Program-made: the position numbers and the translations under genes
Source: UBA6265 sp964526965
GTDB lineage: Bacteria > Chloroflexota > Chloroflexia > Thermomicrobiales > UBA6265
DNA length: 64,000 bases
Assembly (NCBI GenBank): GCA_964526965.1
Contig: CAZGML010000008.1
Location: 1 to 64,000 of the forward strand
Direction: 5' to 3'
Notes under the pieces: model-generated
What the model was told of the DNA's origin: nothing
The model's input: only the letters and a program-made list of their open reading frames with translations
Databases searched by the model: none
In this document: positions 32,617 through 40,021 of the stretch, piece after piece
How positions within the stretch are numbered: position 1 is the first letter of the stretch
How the letters are laid out: the number at the start of each line of letters is the position of its first letter

Positions 32617-33468
32617 ATGAACCGGTTAGCGGTTATCACCGATGAAATCAGCGAGGATTTAGACCACGCACTGCGCGTTTGCGATGACCTCGGCATCGGT
32701 GACGTGGAACTGCGCAGTATCAACGGCACGGCGATTACGGATTTGCCTCCTGAACGATTGCGCGATATCAAGGCCACACTCCAGGATGCAGGATTCAGCG
32801 TCTGCGCTATTGCCTCACCCTTCCTGAAAACGCACATCGACGATGAGCATGTTCCCATTGGAAACACCCACTCTGCCCAGGCCCTTGGTCGTGAACAACA
32901 TTGGGATGTGCTAAAGCAATCGCTGGAGATCGCGCATATCCTGGATGCTCCCATCGTGCGGGCGTTCAGCTTTTGGCGCGTTACAGATCCGGAATCCGTG
33001 CGCGAGGATATCCTCAAAACGCTCGGGAAGGCGACAGAAATCACTCGCGATGCCGGCAAGCTCCTCGGTCTGGAGAACGAACACGCCTGCAACATCGGCA
33101 GTGGTATCGAGGCAAAGTGGTACCTGGATCGGCTGCCGGATCCGGCACTCGGCCTGATTTGGGACCCGGGCAACATTGCCGCGCTCGGGAATGCACCCGA
33201 CCAGGCCCAACACCATGCAGTAGCCGACCGCATCATCCACGTGCATGTGAAGGATGCCAATGCGATTCCTGCTACCGGATTCGTGACGCCGGGCGAAGGC
33301 GTGTGTGATTGGGAATCGCAACTTCGCTGGCTGCACAAAGGAGGCTACCAGGGGCCGATCAGCCTGGAAACACACTTCGCGGTGGACGGATCAAAAGAAG
33401 CCGGAACCCGTATGTCTGCAGTCGCAATACGCTTGCTGGCCGAGCGCTCTGGAATGCCGCTGGCATAA
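32617..33468 (+). CDS. Sugar phosphate isomerase/epimerase family protein (xylose isomerase-like TIM barrel)
   Basis: 283 residues from the ATG at 32617, which has GGAG 8 nt upstream; a GTG at 32605 directly after the dnaA stop is less likely. The AP-endonuclease-2 TIM-barrel pattern is visible: GIGDVELRSINGTAITDL, LLGLENEHACNIG (metal Glu), LGLIWDPGNIAALG (metal Asp) and IIHVHVKDAN (metal His), then GPISLETHF. Members interconvert keto sugars or inositol derivatives; the substrate is not predictable. The tight spacing suggests co-transcription with dnaA, probably without functional meaning. Confidence 0.88.
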   Translation: MNRLAVITDEISEDLDHALRVCDDLGIGDVELRSINGTAITDLPPERLRDIKATLQDAGFSVCAIASPFLKTHIDDEHVPIGNTHSAQALGREQHWDVLKQSLEIAHILDAPIVRAFSFWRVTDPESVREDILKTLGKATEITRDAGKLLGLENEHACNIGSGIEAKWYLDRLPDPALGLIWDPGNIAALGNAPDQAQHHAVADRIIHVHVKDANAIPATGFVTPGEGVCDWESQLRWLHKGGYQGPISLETHFAVDGSKEAGTRMSAVAIRLLAERSGMPLA

Positions 33469-33564
33469 GAATCGCAGTCAGGCAGTACACTTGCATCTGA
33501 CCGCGCAGCGGAAGATTCCTGCGCGTGCAATGAAGAAGCACAGTATTACCGGAGTAGATATCAC

Positions 33565-34107
33565 ATGACCGAACATCCCTCATCGCAGATTTTGCTTGAC
33601 GAGCATCAGAACGATCATGAAGTGCATGCACTCATCGAAATCCCCAGAGGGAGTCGCAACAAGTACGAGTTCGATGAGGAAACCGGTCAGTTCTACCTTG
33701 ATCGCGTGCTGTACAGTTCGGTTCACTACCCTACGGATTATGGTTACCTGCCCAATACATTGGCAGACGATGGCGACCCGCTGGATATTTGCGTACTGAT
33801 GACCGAACCCAGCTTCCCTGGTTGCCACATACTGGCGCGCCCACTCGGCGGCCTCGAGATGACCGACGAAAAAGGCGAAGACTTCAAGCTTCTCGCCGTG
33901 CCGGTGAACGATCCACGCTTCAACCATTACCGCGATCTCAGCCAGGTGGGTAAGCACTGGTTGCAGGAGATCGAACACTTCTTCGCCACTTACAAGATGC
34001 TGGAGAAGAAGATCACCACGATCGACGGCTGGCGAGGCCTCGACCGCGCGCTGCAAGAGATCGAAGACAGCAAGCGAATGTGGAAAGAAGCCCAGGAGAA
34101 GAAGTAG
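33565..34107 (+). CDS. ppa: Inorganic pyrophosphatase
   Basis: 180 residues, soluble family I enzyme that hydrolyses pyrophosphate released in biosynthesis. The signature DDGDPLDICV (68-77) carries the metal-binding Asp residues, and IEIPRGSRNKYEFDEETG and YPTDYGYLPNTL are typical of the active site. Length is normal. It lies 96 nt after the isomerase gene and may be transcribed separately. Confidence 0.97.
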   Translation: MTEHPSSQILLDEHQNDHEVHALIEIPRGSRNKYEFDEETGQFYLDRVLYSSVHYPTDYGYLPNTLADDGDPLDICVLMTEPSFPGCHILARPLGGLEMTDEKGEDFKLLAVPVNDPRFNHYRDLSQVGKHWLQEIEHFFATYKMLEKKITTIDGWRGLDRALQEIEDSKRMWKEAQEKK

Positions 34108-34221
34108 CAACCGGCCAACCCGGGGCGAGCGCACTCCTTTCTCGTATGCAACAGAAACAACTGGCCTGGGATTCTCTCTCAGGGTTCCGGATATAAAGCC
34201 GGGTCGCTTGCCTACAATGCT

Positions 34222-34242
34222 ATACTTTCTATAGGATAGTAT
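34222..34242. promoter_or_regulatory. 21-bp imperfect palindrome at the DUF1684 gene promoter
   Basis: ATACTTTCTATAGGATAGTAT reads nearly the same on both strands (ATACT at each end, central CTATAG). It resembles the TACTAT-type operators of HxlR/YodB-family redox and quinone sensors, by memory. A possible -35 (TTGCCT, 34208-34213) and -10 (TATAGG, 34230-34235) place it over the promoter. No such regulator gene is adjacent. Confidence 0.4.
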
Positions 34243-34318
34243 CGGATGACTACAGGCAATTGTGCTGTCTCATTCGCATCGCCGCCCGTCCAGGGCGAAG
34301 TCCGAGGAGAATCACTAT

Positions 34319-34861
34319 ATGGCAACAAACAAGCGACTGGAAGGATTCCGCGAACGCAAGAACAAGCTGTTCAAAACGCACGAGAGCAGTCCGCTCACGG
34401 AATCACAGAAAGCCAACTTCGAAGAACTCAACTACTTCCCCGAGAATCCCGATCTCAACCTGGTGGTCGATCTCGATAAGAGTGGTGAGGGCATCGGTGA
34501 GGAAATCACCGTCGGCACAATGGATGGCGACGCCAAGCAATACGTGCGGGTTGGCCGATTCACGATAACCGTTGATGGCGAAGATGCACAGGTCACCGTT
34601 TTTCAGGATACGCAGACCGGCAAGTTCTTCCTGCCCTTCCGCGATGCCACCGCCGGTGAGGAGACCTACGCCGTGGGTCGATACGTTGATCCCAAGGCCC
34701 GGCCAGATGGCAAGCTCAACGTCGACTTCAACATGGCCTACAATCCGTACTGCGCGTACAACTCGGGCTGGAGCTGCGCGATCCCGCCGTTCGAGAACAT
34801 CGTGAAGGTACCAATTCGCGCTGGCGAAACCTTGCCACCGTTCGAGCCCGAAGGCGTGTAA
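34319..34861 (+). CDS. DUF1684 family protein
   Basis: 180 residues from the ATG at 34319 (GAGGAG upstream). No signal peptide. The DUF1684 pattern is complete: FFLPFRDATAGEETYAVGRY, then VDFNMAYNPYCAYNSGWSC, IPPFENIVKVPIRAGE. The N-terminal half is a beta-sandwich-like region (YVRVGRFTITVDGEDAQVTV). The conserved Asn-Pro-Tyr-Cys and Trp-Ser-Cys cysteines are retained. The biochemical role of the family is not established. The palindrome upstream suggests regulated expression. Confidence 0.88.
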   Translation: MATNKRLEGFRERKNKLFKTHESSPLTESQKANFEELNYFPENPDLNLVVDLDKSGEGIGEEITVGTMDGDAKQYVRVGRFTITVDGEDAQVTVFQDTQTGKFFLPFRDATAGEETYAVGRYVDPKARPDGKLNVDFNMAYNPYCAYNSGWSCAIPPFENIVKVPIRAGETLPPFEPEGV

Positions 34862-34906
34862 GAGAACTATTTAATCTGCGCTAACAGCATATTGCTCGGT
34901 GTGAGG

Positions 34907-35395
34907 TTAGGGAAATCCAATCTCCACCGAGCTTTCGCGTACGTCCCCCGCGCTGGTTGTGATCGTGACGTCGAGTTGCCCTGTTGGGTAACGTTGGTCG
35001 GCATCCCGGGTAAATCGAAATACGATCCAGGCGTGCTCGAGGTCTTCTTTCGCGATGATATCCATCTCGAGCCCCTCGACGGGCTCACCATCGACCGTCC
35101 ATACTGCCGAGAACTCCGTGCCTTCTACCAGGTTATTTACTTCCAGGACGGCGATGATCGCGGGCGATATCGTCGTAAAGCGGGTAACCACATCCTCGGG
35201 TTCGCCGGTCTCCGGATCAAGCTCCTGCGCCCACACAATGGAGCCGACTTCCTGTTCGTTATCGGGCTCTGCGGTCGCAGTCGCCACCGGAGGTGTGGCC
35301 GAATCCGCTGCAGGATCTGGAGAATCGCCTGCTCCACACGCTGCCAACAGCAGCACGCACGTCATCACTATCCAGATTCCGCCCCTCGCCCGCAT
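34907..35395 (-). CDS. Putative lipoprotein of unknown function
   Basis: 162 residues from the ATG at 35395 (GAGAGAAGG upstream). A longer reading to 35758 runs back over the LOG gene and is a shadow. The N-terminus is a lipoprotein signal peptide with lipobox LLAAC (Cys20). A Pro/Ala/Thr-rich linker (about 21-47) follows, then a beta-rich domain (FTTISPAIIAVLEVNNLVEG, WIVFRFTRDADQRYPTGQLD) with an immunoglobulin-like alternation. The family was not recognised. It is divergent from the LOG gene. Confidence 0.75.
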   Translation of the reverse strand: MRARGGIWIVMTCVLLLAACGAGDSPDPAADSATPPVATATAEPDNEQEVGSIVWAQELDPETGEPEDVVTRFTTISPAIIAVLEVNNLVEGTEFSAVWTVDGEPVEGLEMDIIAKEDLEHAWIVFRFTRDADQRYPTGQLDVTITTSAGDVRESSVEIGFP

Positions 35396-35420
35396 TCGGA
35401 TGCCTTCTCTCCAAAATCTG

Positions 35421-35448
35421 TTGGCATTGTACTCGCGTGCGGTATTGT
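35421..35448 (+). promoter_or_regulatory. Probable promoter of the LOG-family gene
   Basis: TTGGCA (35421-35426), 16-nt spacer, TATTGT (35443-35448). The predicted start would leave a leader of about 22 nt before the ATG at 35477. Confidence 0.5.
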
Positions 35449-35476
35449 TTTCGCACCATACAGGGAGAAATGCACC

Positions 35477-36304
35477 ATGAAGCCGAAGAATCGAACCTTT
35501 AGCGGCCGCCAGATTAACGTTGCCCTGCAACCTCAAACCGAGAAGGGTCGCCAAAAGTACGGAGCAAAACGCGGCACCGCCGATGAACAGGCCCTGAGCT
35601 GGACAGAAGAAGACCGCGCACGGGCATCCGAGTTCGTACACAGCGACCCGTGGCGCGTACAACGTATTCAGAGCGAATTCGTGGCTGGATTCGATGCGTT
35701 CGCCGAGATCGGACCGGCCGTATGCGTGTTCGGCTCGGCGCGTACCAAACCGGGCCACAAGTCCTACCAGGATGCGGAACTGCTTGGTAGACGCATGGCA
35801 GAAGCTGGCATTGCAATGATTACCGGTGGCGGTCCCGGCATCATGGAAGCCAGCAACAAAGGCGCATCTGATGCCGACGGCGAATCAATCGGCGCAGGCA
35901 TTGAGCTCCCGTTCGAGCAGGGCATCAACGATCACGTCAACGTTGGCATGGAGTTCCGCTACTTCTTTGTGCGCAAGGTCATGTTCGTAAAATACGCCCA
36001 GGGCTTCGTGTTCATGCCCGGCGGCTATGGCACGTTGGACGAAGTTTTCGAGGTGCTCACCCTGGTCCAGACCGGTAAACTGCCAAGCACTCCGGTGATC
36101 TTCTACGACTCCAGCTATTGGGGACCGTTGTTGGATTGGGTGAAAGGCACACTGCGCGACGGCGGATATATTTCCGAAGGTGACGAGGACTTGTTCCTGA
36201 TTCTGGACGACATGGAAGAAGTCGCCAGCCAGATGACGGAGTTGATCGTGCAAATCAACGGTGAAGCCGAAATCCATGACGAAGAGGCAGTACACCCTGA
36301 GTAG
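35477..36304 (+). CDS. LOG-family nucleotide 5'-monophosphate phosphoribohydrolase (TIGR00730)
   Basis: 275 residues from the ATG at 35477 (GGGAGA upstream). The catalytic signature PGGYGTLDE is at 181-189 and GGGPGIMEASN at 117-127. These proteins cleave the base from cytokinin or purine monophosphates and were formerly annotated as lysine decarboxylases. An N-terminal extension of about 75 residues, rich in Lys, Arg and Gln, precedes the Rossmann-like core. The C-terminus is acidic. The partner of the reaction is not suggested by the neighbours. Confidence 0.88.
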   Translation: MKPKNRTFSGRQINVALQPQTEKGRQKYGAKRGTADEQALSWTEEDRARASEFVHSDPWRVQRIQSEFVAGFDAFAEIGPAVCVFGSARTKPGHKSYQDAELLGRRMAEAGIAMITGGGPGIMEASNKGASDADGESIGAGIELPFEQGINDHVNVGMEFRYFFVRKVMFVKYAQGFVFMPGGYGTLDEVFEVLTLVQTGKLPSTPVIFYDSSYWGPLLDWVKGTLRDGGYISEGDEDLFLILDDMEEVASQMTELIVQINGEAEIHDEEAVHPE

Positions 36305-36514
36305 GCAACTACCGGGCCGGGCATACGTTCGCTGTAAGGATTGTCCGTTCATGGTCCGGGTTGTCACAAGGTAGTCGAACCTCGCGACTGAGTTGCGGTA
36401 GAATGAAAGCCGATTAATCCCGATTTGTCGGGTGCGAATCCTGCATGCGAATGCATGACGGATCGTACCGCGAGTGTCCGCCAGATGCGCCCCTATCGTT
36501 CGAATGAGCAATCA

Positions 36515-38920
36515 ATGAATCAGGAAGTGCCGCTGTTGCCACTGCGCAACAACGTGATCTTTCCGCGAACCGTGCCAACTATTCAGCTCGGCCGTCCGCG
36601 CAGCATCCATGCGGTGGAAGAAGCATCTATCACCGGTAACCTGATCGCGATCACTGCCCACAAGGACAAGGAGATCGAGGATCCGCGGCCGGACGAGTTG
36701 TTTGAGTACGCCACCCTCGGCAGCATTATCAGCACCGAACGGCTACCCGGCGGCAACCTGCAGGTTGTGCTGGAAGGCATTGGCCGCATTCGCCTGCAGA
36801 ACATCGAGAACAAGCGCCCCTTCTTCATGGCGACGTTCGAGGAAATTGCCGAGCCTCCCTACGACAAGGAAGAGGCCGAAAGTGCCATGCAGCACATCAA
36901 GGAGCTGCATGAGGAATACACCAACTACGTCGATGTGCCGGATGAAGAAGCCGAGATCGTACAGATCGCGACCAACCCGGGTCACCTTGCCGACCTGTTG
37001 GCGACCCAACTCGTGCGGGACCTGCATGAGCGCCAGCGTCTGCTCGAACTGGCCGATCCGCTGCAACGCCTGCTCGACCTTGCCGGCATATTCACCAATA
37101 TTATCGAGCGTGATCGCCGCAAGGATCGTATTAAGGACAAGCTGAACCAGGAGTTCCTGGAGGCTCAGCGCAAGGCAGAGATCCAGAAAGAAATTGAGAT
37201 CCTGCGTGGTGAGCTCGATGGCGAAGCCGCCAACGAATTCGACGCACTCCGTACGCAAATCCGCGAGCGTGGATTACCCGAGCACGCAGCCGAGAAGCTG
37301 GAGCGCGAAGTCGTTCGTCTCGAAAAGATGCCGGGCGTCTCCGCGGAAAGCACCGTGGCACGCACCTACCTCGAGACCGTTCTCAGCCTGCCGTGGCACG
37401 AGACAACCGAGGATCGTATCGACCTGCAGGACGCTGAGACCCAGCTGGATCGAGACCATTTCGGCCTCGAGCAGGTGAAGGAACGCATTATTGAATTCCT
37501 GGCCGTGCGATCGCTCACCATGGAAAACGGTGGCCAAACCAGCAGCCAAATCCTTTGCCTGGTTGGCCCTCCCGGTGTGGGTAAAACCAGCCTTGGCCGC
37601 AGTATCGCCGAGGCAATGAACCGCAAGTTCGTTCCTGTGAGCCTGGCGGGTGTGCGGGATGAATCGGAGATCCGTGGCCACCGCCGCACCTATGTTGGTG
37701 CCATGCCTGGCCGGATCATCAACGCCATGAAGTCCGCCGGATCCATGAACCCGGTGATCCTGCTGGACGAAATCGACAAACTCAGCGGCGAATCCCGTGG
37801 TGATCCAACCTCGGCACTCCTGGAAGTTCTGGATCCGAACCAGAACGACAGCTTCACCGATCACTATCTCGACCTGCCGTACGACCTGAGCCAGGTGCTC
37901 TTTATCACCACGGCGAACTATGGTGCCCAGATTCCCCAGCCATTGCAGGACCGCATGGAAATGATTCCGGTCTCTGGCTACACCGAAGATGAAAAGGTTG
38001 AAATCGGACGTCGACACCTGTTGCGTCGGCAGATGGAGCTTAACGGTCTCTCCGACATCGAGCTGAAGATGGAGGACTCCATTTGGCACGAGTTGGTGCG
38101 AAGCTATACCCGCGAGGCGGGTGTGCGTGGGCTGGATCGTGAGATCGCCAGCCTCAGCCGCAAGATCGCAACGCAAATCGTACGGGGCGTTATCGATCGC
38201 AATCAGCCGATCACAATGGACCACGAACAGTTGGAAGCACTGCTTGGTCCAGCCAAATATGGCTACGAGCAGGAGTTAGGCGATAGCCAGGTAGGTCTTG
38301 CGTATGGCCTTGCAGCCAGCGAAGTTGGCGGAGCAATCATCCCGGTCGAAGTCGCAACGCTCACTGGCAAGGGCGAACTGATCATCACCGGCCAGGCCGG
38401 CGAAGTGATGCGGGAAAGCGCCCAGGCTGCGCTCAGCTACGCGCGAAGCCGCGCAGTTGATCTGAAAATCGACCGCGATTTCCAGGAGAAGACTGACCTT
38501 CACATCCACCTGAGCGAAGGCGCAACTCCGAAAGATGGGCCAAGCGCTGGTATCACCATGGCAACAGCGCTGATCTCCGCGCTCACCCAGCGGCCGATTC
38601 GCAACGATACCGCCCTCACTGGCGAGATCACGCTGCGTGGTCGGGTGCTACCGATCGGTGGACTGCGTGACAAGGCGCTGGCTGCGCATCGGTATGGATT
38701 GCGTCGGCTGATCGTGCCACACGATAACGAACGCGACCTGCGCGATATCCCGGCCAATGTGCGCGACGAACTGGAAATCATCCTCGTGAAAAGTATGGAC
38801 GAGGTGATTCAGGCTGCGATCATGCTTGATGTGGAACAGGCTGATCAGATTCAAAACCGAACTGAAGAAGAGCAACAGCAGGTTGTGCTAACCGCAACTC
38901 CGGACCTTCTGGAACGGTAG
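36515..38920 (+). CDS. lon: ATP-dependent protease Lon
   Basis: 801 residues from the ATG at 36515 (NQEVPLLPLRNNVIFPRTVP), which matches family starts. The reading can extend to a TTG at 36425, which is rejected. The N-terminal LON substrate domain is about 1-200. The AAA+ Walker A GPPGVGKTSLGRSIAEA is near 349-365 and Walker B is MNPVILLDEIDKLSG. The protease dyad is Ser677 (DGPSAGITMATAL) and Lys720 (GGLRDKALAAHR), 43 residues apart as in E. coli. It degrades misfolded and regulatory proteins. The gene stands alone and ends in a hairpin shared with the convergent ABC gene. Confidence 0.98.
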   Translation: MNQEVPLLPLRNNVIFPRTVPTIQLGRPRSIHAVEEASITGNLIAITAHKDKEIEDPRPDELFEYATLGSIISTERLPGGNLQVVLEGIGRIRLQNIENKRPFFMATFEEIAEPPYDKEEAESAMQHIKELHEEYTNYVDVPDEEAEIVQIATNPGHLADLLATQLVRDLHERQRLLELADPLQRLLDLAGIFTNIIERDRRKDRIKDKLNQEFLEAQRKAEIQKEIEILRGELDGEAANEFDALRTQIRERGLPEHAAEKLEREVVRLEKMPGVSAESTVARTYLETVLSLPWHETTEDRIDLQDAETQLDRDHFGLEQVKERIIEFLAVRSLTMENGGQTSSQILCLVGPPGVGKTSLGRSIAEAMNRKFVPVSLAGVRDESEIRGHRRTYVGAMPGRIINAMKSAGSMNPVILLDEIDKLSGESRGDPTSALLEVLDPNQNDSFTDHYLDLPYDLSQVLFITTANYGAQIPQPLQDRMEMIPVSGYTEDEKVEIGRRHLLRRQMELNGLSDIELKMEDSIWHELVRSYTREAGVRGLDREIASLSRKIATQIVRGVIDRNQPITMDHEQLEALLGPAKYGYEQELGDSQVGLAYGLAASEVGGAIIPVEVATLTGKGELIITGQAGEVMRESAQAALSYARSRAVDLKIDRDFQEKTDLHIHLSEGATPKDGPSAGITMATALISALTQRPIRNDTALTGEITLRGRVLPIGGLRDKALAAHRYGLRRLIVPHDNERDLRDIPANVRDELEIILVKSMDEVIQAAIMLDVEQADQIQNRTEEEQQQVVLTATPDLLER

Positions 38921-38944
38921 GAGGCTCAGATCACCTGAGCCTCC
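38920..38944. terminator. Hairpin between lon and the convergent ABC gene
   Basis: GGAGGCTCAG (38920-38929) pairs perfectly with CTGAGCCTCC (38935-38944) around a 5-nt loop. It begins at the last base of the lon stop codon and has no T-tract on either side. Confidence 0.5.
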
Positions 38945-38950
38945 CGGGTT

Positions 38951-39742
38951 CTAGGTCCAGCCGGCAGCAGCACGAGCGGCCCAGCGCCCATTGAGCGTGT
39001 GGACATCTATCGGGAAACCGAAGCAGTCGCTTACAAGCGCGCTGTTGAGAATTTCTTCAGAAGGTCCGGCAGCGAGCACACTCCCCTCTTTTATCAACAG
39101 AACATGGCTTGTGGATGCCGGGAGTTCCTCCAGGTGGTGACTCACCATCACTGTTGGAAGGCCCGGATGGCTCTGCGTGATCTGATCGAAGGACCGTAAC
39201 AGCGCCTCACGGGCGGGGAAATCGAGCCCGGTGGCGGGTTCATCAAGCAACAACAGCTCGGGGCTCTTGATGAGCGCACGGGCAATACGGATGCGCTGTC
39301 GCTCGCCGTGGCTGAGGTGACCAATCTCCTCATCGGCCAGACGTCCTGCCCCGATGCTCTCCAGCAGCTTTCGGGCTGCGGCGTAGTCGGCTTCTTTCCA
39401 ATCGTCCCAATGCGGCCACATGGTGTTGCGAATACCCGTGAGAACGGCCTCTGCACCATGGAGCCAATCGAGCATGCGCAGAGAGGGATCGACCCGGGCG
39501 ATGCGCTTGCGAAGTTCGCGCAGGTCGGTGCGGCCAACCTTCTCCCCCAGCAATGTAACCTCCCCAAGCGAGGGATGACGCTCTCCGGCCAGGATACTGA
39601 GCAGCGTGGTTTTGCCGGCGCCGTTTGGTCCGATAATGGCCCAATGCTCACCAGGTTTGATTTCCCAGGTGATGTCTGAAAGGATTACTTTCCCTTCCGG
39701 GGTGCGAACTGAGATACCGTCTAGTAGGGCGATACTGGCCAC
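38951..39742 (-). CDS. ABC transporter ATP-binding protein, YlmA/ModF-like
   Basis: 263 residues, a single ATPase domain. Walker A GPNGAGKTT is at 38-46, the signature LSHGERQR at 143-150, Walker B LLLLDEP at 163-169, and the H-loop is VMVSHHLEELP. In place of a classic Q-loop Gln the sequence has RIARVDPSLRMLDWL, a trait of the YlmA/ModF-like ATPases that often lack a partner permease. None is encoded next to it, and this is not a sugar-importer ATPase, so it probably does not serve the cassettes at 45146-52083. Confidence 0.88.
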   Translation of the reverse strand: MASIALLDGISVRTPEGKVILSDITWEIKPGEHWAIIGPNGAGKTTLLSILAGERHPSLGEVTLLGEKVGRTDLRELRKRIARVDPSLRMLDWLHGAEAVLTGIRNTMWPHWDDWKEADYAAARKLLESIGAGRLADEEIGHLSHGERQRIRIARALIKSPELLLLDEPATGLDFPAREALLRSFDQITQSHPGLPTVMVSHHLEELPASTSHVLLIKEGSVLAAGPSEEILNSALVSDCFGFPIDVHTLNGRWAARAAAGWT

Positions 39743-39885
39743 GAATTACACCTGCTGAATAAGCGACGAACTCGACGTCATCGCGCCGACACATACCTGC
39801 CAAGCCTACGGCAACATGGGGGTTCTGACGAATCGCTTGCCAATGGCTTTCGAGGCGTTGCATCCCTTCTGGCCTGTACCGATAT

Positions 39886-39962
39886 CGCTACCCGGTCTTT
39901 GAAATCACGGCTACACTTGAGCCCGATTACACAGCGGGTAGCGAACGCAGCTACCCCTTTTT
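39886..39962 (+). promoter_or_regulatory. Attenuator-like element ahead of the alpha-mannosidase gene
   Basis: GGGTAGC (39936-39942) pairs with GCTACCC (39950-39956), followed by CTTTTT (39957-39962), a good intrinsic terminator. The upstream CGCTACCC (39886-39893) is exactly complementary to GGGTAGCG (39936-39943), so it could pair with the left arm instead and prevent the terminator. The two structures exclude each other. The gene starts 60 nt later. No T-box or known riboswitch motif was recognised. The rest of the 279-nt gap (39743-40021) shows no gene. Confidence 0.5.
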
Positions 39963-40021
39963 ATGAAGCACGATAACCACCATGCTGGCCTTACTTGCAG
40001 GTCTCGCGAGAGGACATTTCC

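Noticed and set aside
35396..35758. Long N-terminal extension of the lipoprotein gene
   Set aside because: It would overlap the LOG gene on the other strand and bury the signal peptide; the ATG at 35395 with lipobox is better.
36425..36514. TTG start for lon at 36425
   Set aside because: The extra 30 residues do not fit the family; homologues begin at the PLLPLRN segment.
38951..39742. ATPase of the nearby sugar importers
   Set aside because: It lacks the C-terminal regulatory domain and classic Q-loop of MalK/UgpC-type ATPases and is separated by several genes.
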